11,407 bases of DNA, taken from contig CALCGX010000029.1 of the NCBI GenBank assembly GCA_937901225.1, positions 1-11,407 on the forward strand, given 5' to 3'. Position 1 is the first letter of the stretch, and every line of letters starts with the position of its first letter. Source of the stretch: an uncultured Bacteroidales bacterium. Its GTDB lineage: Bacteria > Bacteroidota > Bacteroidia > Bacteroidales > Paludibacteraceae. Below the pieces are notes generated by a model. The model was not told the DNA's origin, made no database searches, and saw only the letters and a list, made by a program, of their open reading frames with translations. The position numbers were made by a program, and so were the translations under genes. Positions 5,639-11,407 of this stretch are shown here, piece after piece.

Positions 5639-6352
5639 ATGAAACTAAAGGTTATAGCATATGCTCGCAATGGTTTCTCGCAGAAATTTGGTATTCCACG
5701 CCAAAGCAGAGAAGATTCTTGCATAGAGACACATATAATATTCGCGCCCGCGTATCGCGTGCGCGAGGCATTGCGTGGGATAGAAGATTATTCGCATTTA
5801 TGGTTGCTTTGGGGGTTTCATGAAACGATAAGGCAAAAAGGAAATGAAGCACAATGTGAGGAATTGGATTGGAGTCCAACGGTGCGTCCGCCGCGATTAG
5901 GTGGAAATAAGCGTATGGGAGTGTTTGCAACGCGCTCGCCTTTCCGCCCAAATCCCATAGGATTGACCAGCGTGAAACTGCTTCGTGTTGAGGAAACACC
6001 GAACGAAGGTTTGGCATTAGTTGTTTCGGGTGCGGACTTGTTGGATGGTACACCGATTTATGATATCAAGCCTTACTTGGCATTTTCGGATTGCCGTCCT
6101 GAAACAAAGAGTGGCTTTGCGGAAGCTACGAAGGATTATTGCTTGGCTGTGCAGATTGATGAAGATATGTTAAAACATGCAATTGAGCAATCTTGTCCAT
6201 GGAATGCTTTACGAGAAATCCTAACTCAAGACCCTCGTCCGGCTTATCAGACTGATTCAGAGCGAGTTTATCACCTCGATTATGCAGGTTGGGGAGTCGA
6301 TTTCAGAGTTGACACTGCAACCGTTTATGTGCAATGCTTACATAAAAAATAA
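5639..6352 (+). CDS. trmO: tRNA (N6-threonylcarbamoyladenosine(37)-N6)-methyltransferase TrmO
   Basis: TrmO (formerly TsaA/YaeB, UPF0066) uses S-adenosylmethionine to methylate t6A37, mainly in threonine tRNA, tuning decoding. The 237-residue product is close to the length of the E. coli enzyme. It has the N-terminal TrmO beta-barrel domain with RQSRED (21-26), YSHLWLLWGFHE (51-62), the signature GVFATRSPFRPNPIGLTSV (94-112), DGTPIYDIKPYLAFSD (136-151), and the C-terminal DPRPAY motif (198-203). The ATG at 5639 is preceded by no Shine-Dalgarno sequence. It appears to be a single-gene unit; no clear terminator follows, only short A- and T-tracts before the amylase promoter. Confidence 0.93.
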   Translation: MKLKVIAYARNGFSQKFGIPRQSREDSCIETHIIFAPAYRVREALRGIEDYSHLWLLWGFHETIRQKGNEAQCEELDWSPTVRPPRLGGNKRMGVFATRSPFRPNPIGLTSVKLLRVEETPNEGLALVVSGADLLDGTPIYDIKPYLAFSDCRPETKSGFAEATKDYCLAVQIDEDMLKHAIEQSCPWNALREILTQDPRPAYQTDSERVYHLDYAGWGVDFRVDTATVYVQCLHKK

Positions 6353-6361
6353 TGTGTTTTT

Positions 6362-6419
6362 TAATTCCATTTGCATATGTCAAAAAAATAATGTACCTTT
6401 GCAGGTTGTTATGGAATTA
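6362..6419. repeat. 9-bp inverted repeat flanking the amylase promoter
   Basis: TAATTCCAT (6362-6370) and ATGGAATTA (6411-6419) are perfect reverse complements 40 bases apart. The left arm touches the -33 box and the right arm lies just downstream of the expected transcription start. This could be a paired operator or chance. Confidence 0.4.
6370..6401 (+). promoter_or_regulatory. Amylase gene promoter
   Basis: TTTG (6370-6373), a 20-base spacer and TACCTTTG (6394-6401) match the Bacteroidota consensus. Transcription from about 6408 gives an AT-rich leader of roughly 44 bases without a Shine-Dalgarno sequence. Confidence 0.8.
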
Positions 6420-6451
6420 GAATAATAAATATAAACAATAAATTTAATAGT

Positions 6452-9400
6452 ATGAAAAAGTTTTTCGCTTTCTTTTTAGTGTTTGCATGTGCGATTTTTG
6501 CAAATGCAAAAGTAATTTATTTAGTTCCTAATGCATGGACTTCGGATGGTGCTGCATTGTTCGTGCACTCATGGGGAGGAGGATCTGATATCGCGGGTAA
6601 AATGACGCAAGTATCAGATAATCTGTACCAATATGAAATAGGTAGCAATACCAATTGTTTGTTTGTAAGACAGTCTCCTTCTTTGGGTAATCAAATCAAT
6701 TGGGATCAAAAGTGGAATCAAACAGCAGATTTGGCTATTCCTGCTGACAAAAACTGCTATACAATTACTGGCTGGGGAACAAACGATGGATCTTGGAGTG
6801 TATATACTTCGGGGAGTACAGATCCGAATCCAAATCCTAACCCGAATCCCAATCCAGATGGAAAATTGGTATATAGTGTAACTGTTCCTGCTGGTACGAA
6901 TGCTTGTTATATTGCGGGTGAAATGAATACTTGGTCGCATACGGAGATGAATAAAGTGGATGATACACATTATACTTTGGAAATCGTCGGTGCGACACAA
7001 GCAATGAAGTACAAATATTGTTCTGGTCCAGCTTGGGATTATGTGGAAAAATCTGCAACAGGTGAGGAATTGCAAGATCGTACATATTCGGCTAATGATG
7101 TGGTAGCTTCTTGGGCAGCGGTATATGATCCTAATGGAACGACTCCTACTCCAAATCCCGATGCAACATACTATGTAACAGGTGCTGCAGAGCTTGTGGG
7201 CACTGACAATGCGTGGAGTGCAACTGCTATTGAAATGACAAAAACTGCTGATAATAATTTCACCCATACTTTTAGCGATTTGGCAGAAGGTGTGGTATAT
7301 CGCATGAAGATTACCAATGGTACTTGGGATAAAAACTGGGGCTTCAATGCAGTTGCCAATGCTCCTGTTGGTGTAATGGGTGATTCCGATGGTAATGTGG
7401 TATTTAAGTTGGCGACAAAGGGTAATGTAGATGTAACTTTTAATGGTACGAATATTACATTAACAGGTGATTTTACAGACGAGAAACCAATTAATGCTAA
7501 CTCTGTTCCTTCGGAGTGTGAGGACGTAATGTTGCAAGCATTCTATTATGACTCATACCGAGATGGTGCTCCTGGTGATGTCCTTATCAACGGAAAGCAA
7601 TTAGGAAATACCAAATGGGATGTGCTGCTCAGTCAATCTGGTGAGATAGGTACTTACTTTGACCTTGTATGGTTGCCACCATCAGGTAAATCAGAGGGTG
7701 GAACGGGCTATCACCAAACTGTATATAGCAACCAAAATTCCGATTGGGGAAAACAAAAAGATTTGCTAGAATTTATCAACCGCATGCACGCTGCCAATAC
7801 CAAGGTGGTTGCAGATATCGTTATCAACCATGCTGGCGGTAAGTCATGGTGCGAATTCTTCCCACAAAACTTTGGTGAGTATGGTACTTTTGAACCAGAT
7901 GCTTCTTGGATTGCTCAATCCGATGAAGTTAACTTTAATGCTGAAGCTGGGGACTGCAAAGGCCAAGCTACTGGCCCTGAAGATGGTGGTTATAATGGAC
8001 AAGACAACTACCCTTCTGCTCGCGACTGGGCACATGCAAACCCAGAAGTGCAAGAGATGATGAAAGCGTATCTCAAATGGATGAAGAATGTGATTGGCTT
8101 TGATGGTTGGCGCTATGACTATGCACAGGGCTTCAAAGGCAAATATATTGATATGTACAATAGCGCTTCGGAGAACTACTTTTCAGTAGTAGAGTTCTGG
8201 AATGGTGATATGAACAACATCAAGAGTTACCTCAATGATGTTAATTGGAATACTTTGGCATTTGACTTTAGCACTAAATATTCGGCAATCCAAGGTATAG
8301 CGGATGGTCAGTATCAAAAATGTATGGGTTCAGGACTCTTAGGTGCAGGATTAAGTAAGTATGCTGTGACATTTGTGGATAGTCACGATACTTATTTTGG
8401 TTGCCAAGCAGGTCGTGACAACAATGACGAGATTGGCGGTTGTGGCAAATCTATGGAAGACTACAACAAAGACCGCGTGCTTGGTGCCAATGCCTTTATT
8501 CTTTCTATGCCTGGCGTTCCTTGCGTATTCTATCCTCATTGGGCAAAATACAAAGATGCTATTGGTAAGATGGTTCTGGCACGTAAGGCTGCGGGTGTGC
8601 ACTCTGAATCCCAAGTGAGCGATGAGGCAGGTAATGGATATTACAAATCTACCATTACTGGTAAACATGGTTCTATCCGTCTCTTACTTGGTCCTAATAG
8701 TGGCTACAATACCACTCCAGCGGGCTACACTTTAGCATACAAGGGTGGAAACTTTGCAATGTACTACACCACAACCGTGGCTGAAGTACCTGTGTTGAGT
8801 ATCACTCCTTCTGCCATTTATAAAACTGATACGTTTACTGTGGAGATGAACGCTGTGGCTCTGAGCGGAACACCAACCATTTATTATACAATAGATGGCT
8901 CTGATCCAACTACTTCAGAAACCAAACTGACCTACGCTGGTGCACTGACAATTCAAGGCACTGTAACTGTGAAAGCTTATGCTGAACTCAACGGCATTGC
9001 TTCCGCTGTACAAGAAGCGACTTATACCTACCAAGAGCCACAACGAACGCCATTGACGGTAAAATTCTTACCTCCTGCAGAATGGGAAACAGTTTATCTC
9101 TATGCATGGGACGGAGCATCATTAGGTGCATGGCCAGGAATGGAATGGAAAACCAAAGATAACGATGGATGGCTGTACCAAGTATTCCCAGGAGATGTAC
9201 AAGAGGTCAGCATCATCTTCAATAATGGTGTAGATCAACAATCTAATGATATTATTCTAGACCAAGATGCTTGCTACGAGTGGGACGGCACACAAGAAAA
9301 ACTCAGTGAAAACTGTTCGCTCTCTAATATTCCATTCCAATTGATTGTCAATCCAGAGGGCAAGGTTTTCAAGACTGATACACTTAGTATCACTATGTCC

Positions 9401-10021
9401 ACTATCGGCGGAGGTGACGATGCCACCATCTATTATACCTTAGATGGTTCTGATCCAAAAGAAGCAGCTAGGCCTCTCATCTACACACAAGCTATCACGA
9501 TTAATGCTACTACAACTCTCAATGCTTACGCTGAGAGCAATGGTCAAGAGACAGAGGTACAAACACATACCTACACGTATGAGACTCCTCAAGCTACTCC
9601 ATTGACTATCGCCTTCCAAAAGCCTGCTGATTGGACCAAGGTTCACCTATATGCATGGAACGATGGTGGTGCTACTCTCTACAATGGTCAATGGCCAGGT
9701 GCAGAGTTGACCCAAAAGAATGCAGAAGGACTCTATTATTTCACATTTGATGCTTCTGTAAAGGAGGTTAACTTCATCTTCAACAATGGTAGTGGCACAC
9801 AGTCTGCTGACCTTTGGACTGACGAGGATGTATGCTATGGTTGGGAAAATAAAAAGGCAGTTATTATTGATTGTCATGGTACAACAGATGTGGAAGTTGT
9901 TACAAGCAAAACTATACCTGCTTTGAATCTTGAGTTACCGATGTTTAATATCCTTGGTCAACAAGTGAGTGCAGATTATCAAGGCGTCGTAATCCAAAAC
10001 GGATATAAATATATTCGTTAG
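6452..10021 (+). CDS. Secreted multimodular GH13 alpha-amylase with predicted starch-binding modules
   Basis: This probable extracellular endo-acting enzyme cleaves alpha-1,4 bonds in starch. It has 1189 residues. A signal peptide (about 1-19, ending ANA) is followed by a CBM25/26-like beta-sandwich (20-118), a PNPNPNPNPNPD linker, a CBM20/48-like domain (139-226), another beta domain resembling those of SusE/SusF or pullulanases (238-341), and a plant-type GH13 catalytic barrel (about 352-705). All catalytic residues are present: region I DIVINH (455-460), nucleophile D556 in GWRYDYAQG, acid/base E581 in VVEFW, and D646 in FVDSHD. A short domain C (to about 775) precedes two copies of a chitobiase-type domain plus CBM26 pair (778-950 and 961-1142). 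The last 40 residues, with FNILGQQV and VVIQNG, resemble a short Bacteroidales type IX sorting tail. Catalytic assignment is firm; the accessory-module family names are my best matches. No susCD pair is visible. Confidence 0.93.
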   Translation: MKKFFAFFLVFACAIFANAKVIYLVPNAWTSDGAALFVHSWGGGSDIAGKMTQVSDNLYQYEIGSNTNCLFVRQSPSLGNQINWDQKWNQTADLAIPADKNCYTITGWGTNDGSWSVYTSGSTDPNPNPNPNPNPDGKLVYSVTVPAGTNACYIAGEMNTWSHTEMNKVDDTHYTLEIVGATQAMKYKYCSGPAWDYVEKSATGEELQDRTYSANDVVASWAAVYDPNGTTPTPNPDATYYVTGAAELVGTDNAWSATAIEMTKTADNNFTHTFSDLAEGVVYRMKITNGTWDKNWGFNAVANAPVGVMGDSDGNVVFKLATKGNVDVTFNGTNITLTGDFTDEKPINANSVPSECEDVMLQAFYYDSYRDGAPGDVLINGKQLGNTKWDVLLSQSGEIGTYFDLVWLPPSGKSEGGTGYHQTVYSNQNSDWGKQKDLLEFINRMHAANTKVVADIVINHAGGKSWCEFFPQNFGEYGTFEPDASWIAQSDEVNFNAEAGDCKGQATGPEDGGYNGQDNYPSARDWAHANPEVQEMMKAYLKWMKNVIGFDGWRYDYAQGFKGKYIDMYNSASENYFSVVEFWNGDMNNIKSYLNDVNWNTLAFDFSTKYSAIQGIADGQYQKCMGSGLLGAGLSKYAVTFVDSHDTYFGCQAGRDNNDEIGGCGKSMEDYNKDRVLGANAFILSMPGVPCVFYPHWAKYKDAIGKMVLARKAAGVHSESQVSDEAGNGYYKSTITGKHGSIRLLLGPNSGYNTTPAGYTLAYKGGNFAMYYTTTVAEVPVLSITPSAIYKTDTFTVEMNAVALSGTPTIYYTIDGSDPTTSETKLTYAGALTIQGTVTVKAYAELNGIASAVQEATYTYQEPQRTPLTVKFLPPAEWETVYLYAWDGASLGAWPGMEWKTKDNDGWLYQVFPGDVQEVSIIFNNGVDQQSNDIILDQDACYEWDGTQEKLSENCSLSNIPFQLIVNPEGKVFKTDTLSITMSTIGGGDDATIYYTLDGSDPKEAARPLIYTQAITINATTTLNAYAESNGQETEVQTHTYTYETPQATPLTIAFQKPADWTKVHLYAWNDGGATLYNGQWPGAELTQKNAEGLYYFTFDASVKEVNFIFNNGSGTQSADLWTDEDVCYGWENKKAVIIDCHGTTDVEVVTSKTIPALNLELPMFNILGQQVSADYQGVVIQNGYKYIR
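8783..9877 (+). repeat. Internal duplication: two (chitobiase-type + CBM26) modules
   Basis: Residues 778-950 and 961-1142 of the amylase repeat the same plan. Matching landmarks are KTDTFTV/KTDTLSI, TIYYTIDGSDP/TIYYTLDGSDP, the VKAYAE/LNAYAE strand, TPLTVKF/TPLTIAF, VYLYAW/VHLYAW, AWPGMEW/QWPGAEL, IIFNNG/FIFNNG and CYEW/CYGW. DNA similarity is only moderate, so the duplication is old. Confidence 0.9.
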
Positions 10022-10034
10022 TCAATACACCAAT

Positions 10035-10077
10035 AATAAATAAGAAGCGCCTCAATTAGAGGCGCTTCTTATTTATT
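10035..10077. terminator. Bidirectional hairpin terminator between amylase and glyS
   Basis: A perfect 19-bp stem (10035-10053 with 10059-10077) around the loop AATTA has a GC-rich core and AT-rich ends, suiting termination on both strands. It starts 13 bases after the amylase stop and lies 53 bases beyond the glyS stop. Confidence 0.9.
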
Positions 10078-10130
10078 TCTAAATATATGTGTTGTTTTAG
10101 AACTGAATTTTTTATACGGTCAATCTATTA

Positions 10131-11407
10131 TTACTTCAGTTTCTTAAACGTTTCTCGCATGTTGCAAGCCTTGCTCAAGATGGCATGCAAGTCTTCGATC
10201 TTCACGCGCTCTTGCGCCATAGTGTCGCGGTGGCGAATCGTTACACAGTTGTCGTTCAATGTGTCGTGGTCCACTGTGATACAGAATGGTGTACCAATAG
10301 CATCTTGACGACGGTAACGCTTACCAATAGAATCTTTCTCGTCGTAGTTGGTATGGAAGTCATACTTCAGCATATCCATGATCTCACGTGCTTTCTCTGG
10401 CAGACCATCTTTCTTAACGAGAGGCATCACGCATGCTTTCACAGGAGCCAATACAGCAGGGAGGTTTAATACCACGCGAGTGTCGCCGCCTTCCAATACC
10501 TCCTCTTTGTACGCGCCGCACATCACACTCAGGAACATACGATCCACGCCGATGGATGTTTCGATGACATATGGAGTATAGCTCTTGTTGAGCTCAGGGT
10601 CGAAGTACTCAATCTTCTTACCACTATATTGCGCGTGTTGGCTGAGGTCAAAGTCTGTACGGCTGTGGATACCCTCTACCTCTTTGAAACCGAATGGCAT
10701 TTGGAACTCAATGTCGGTAGCAGCGTTAGCGTAGTGAGCGAGTTTGTCGTGGTCGTGGTAGCGGTAGTTCTCATCACCCATGCCGAGGGCTTTGTGCCAC
10801 TTGAGGCGGAACTCCTTCCAATACTCAAACCACTTCATCTCCTCGCCTGGACGAACGAAGAACTGCATCTCCATTTGCTCGAACTCGCGCATACGGAAAA
10901 CGAACTGGCGAGCTACGATCTCGTTACGGAAAGCTTTACCAATCTGTGCAATACCGAAAGGAATCTTCATGCGGCCAGTCTTTTGCACGTTGAGGTAGTT
11001 TACGAAGATACCTTGTGCAGTCTCAGGACGGAGGTAGATCTTCATTGCGCCATCGGCAGTAGAACCCATCTCAGTAGAGAACATGAGGTTGAATTGACGT
11101 ACATCAGTCCAGTTGCGGGTACCAGAGATAGGGCAAACGATCTCCTCGTCGATAATGATTTGCTTGAGTTCCTCGAGGTTGCTATCGTTGAGAGCAGTCG
11201 CGAAACGCTCGTGGAGGGCGTTGCGCTTGTCTACATTGGCTTTCACGCGCTCGTTGGTTTGCTTGAACATCTCCTCATCGAAACTCTCGCCGAAGCGTTT
11301 GCGTGCTTTAGCTACTTCTTTCTCAATCTTCTCGTCGTACTTAGCGAGTTGGTCCTCGATGAGCACGTCTGCACGGTAGCGCTTCTTCGAGTCCTTGTTG
11401 TCAATCA
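10131..11407 (-). CDS. glyS: Glycyl-tRNA synthetase, homodimeric class II type (5' end missing)
   Basis: This enzyme charges tRNA-Gly with glycine. The frame stays open to the right edge (the last visible codons read IDNKDSKKRYRADV), so the GTG at 11364-11366 is internal and roughly the first 90 residues are missing compared with the usual size of about 510. Visible landmarks are CPISGTRNWTDVRQFNLMF (about 11132-11076), YLRPETAQGIF, class II motif 2 with FRNE (about 10931-10920) and REFEQMEMQFF, motif 3 with ETSIGVDR (about 10562-10539), and the C-terminal anticodon-binding domain with RYRRQDAIGTPFCITVD. It belongs to the single-chain alpha2 type, not the glyQ/glyS two-subunit type. The TAA stop is at 10131-10133. 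It converges on the amylase gene. Confidence 0.96.
   Translation of the reverse strand, partial: IDNKDSKKRYRADVLIEDQLAKYDEKIEKEVAKARKRFGESFDEEMFKQTNERVKANVDKRNALHERFATALNDSNLEELKQIIIDEEIVCPISGTRNWTDVRQFNLMFSTEMGSTADGAMKIYLRPETAQGIFVNYLNVQKTGRMKIPFGIAQIGKAFRNEIVARQFVFRMREFEQMEMQFFVRPGEEMKWFEYWKEFRLKWHKALGMGDENYRYHDHDKLAHYANAATDIEFQMPFGFKEVEGIHSRTDFDLSQHAQYSGKKIEYFDPELNKSYTPYVIETSIGVDRMFLSVMCGAYKEEVLEGGDTRVVLNLPAVLAPVKACVMPLVKKDGLPEKAREIMDMLKYDFHTNYDEKDSIGKRYRRQDAIGTPFCITVDHDTLNDNCVTIRHRDTMAQERVKIEDLHAILSKACNMRETFKKLK

Noticed and set aside
10185..11379. Several plus-strand frames opposite glyS
   Set aside because: They are shadows of a strongly conserved minus-strand synthetase gene and show no domains of their own.

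Overview
This window comes from a member of the Bacteroidota, most likely the order Bacteroidales. Several intergenic regions carry the phylum's promoter type (-7 box TAnnTTTG, often with a TTTG -33 box about 20 bases upstream). Start codons have no Shine-Dalgarno sequence. The division genes run mraZ-rsmH-ftsL-ftsI, and the large secreted amylase ends in a Bacteroidales-style C-terminal tail. No marker in the window settles genus or species.

Layout, left to right. (1) At 1-40 the first codons of a minus-strand gene with a signal-peptide-like start run off the left edge. (2) 41-419 is non-coding but structured: a 75-bp tandem repeat whose units each carry a minus-strand TATCTTTG box, and two facing arrays of a TAGTGTT heptamer. 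(3) 420-3950, minus strand, is the start of the division and cell-wall (dcw) cluster: mraZ, rsmH, an ftsL-like gene and ftsI. The last three overlap by ATGA. The encoded FtsI has no C-terminal PASTA domain, and murE does not follow it. (4) 3951-4310 is the divergent control region of mraZ and trxB, with MraZ-box-like GTGGG repeats and a duplicated hairpin in the mraZ leader. (5) trxB (thioredoxin reductase) is on the plus strand and converges on a minus-strand tRNA-Phe across a shared perfect hairpin. (6) An unusual 11-bp tandem array lies before trmO (tRNA t6A37 methyltransferase). (7) A 1189-residue secreted GH13 alpha-amylase has several predicted carbohydrate-binding modules and converges on a truncated glycyl-tRNA synthetase gene (minus strand, running off the right edge) across a 19-bp hairpin.

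Most genes are core functions: division, septal peptidoglycan synthesis, rRNA and tRNA modification, tRNA charging and redox balance. The amylase is the accessory gene. No susC/susD-type partners are visible, so it looks like a stand-alone extracellular starch-degrading enzyme. I did not find a clearly new multi-gene system. The most unusual material is in the non-coding DNA: the promoter-bearing repeat, the facing heptamer arrays, the 11-mer array, an REP-like palindrome absorbed in frame by rsmH, and GTGGG repeats on the trxB side of the mraZ control region.
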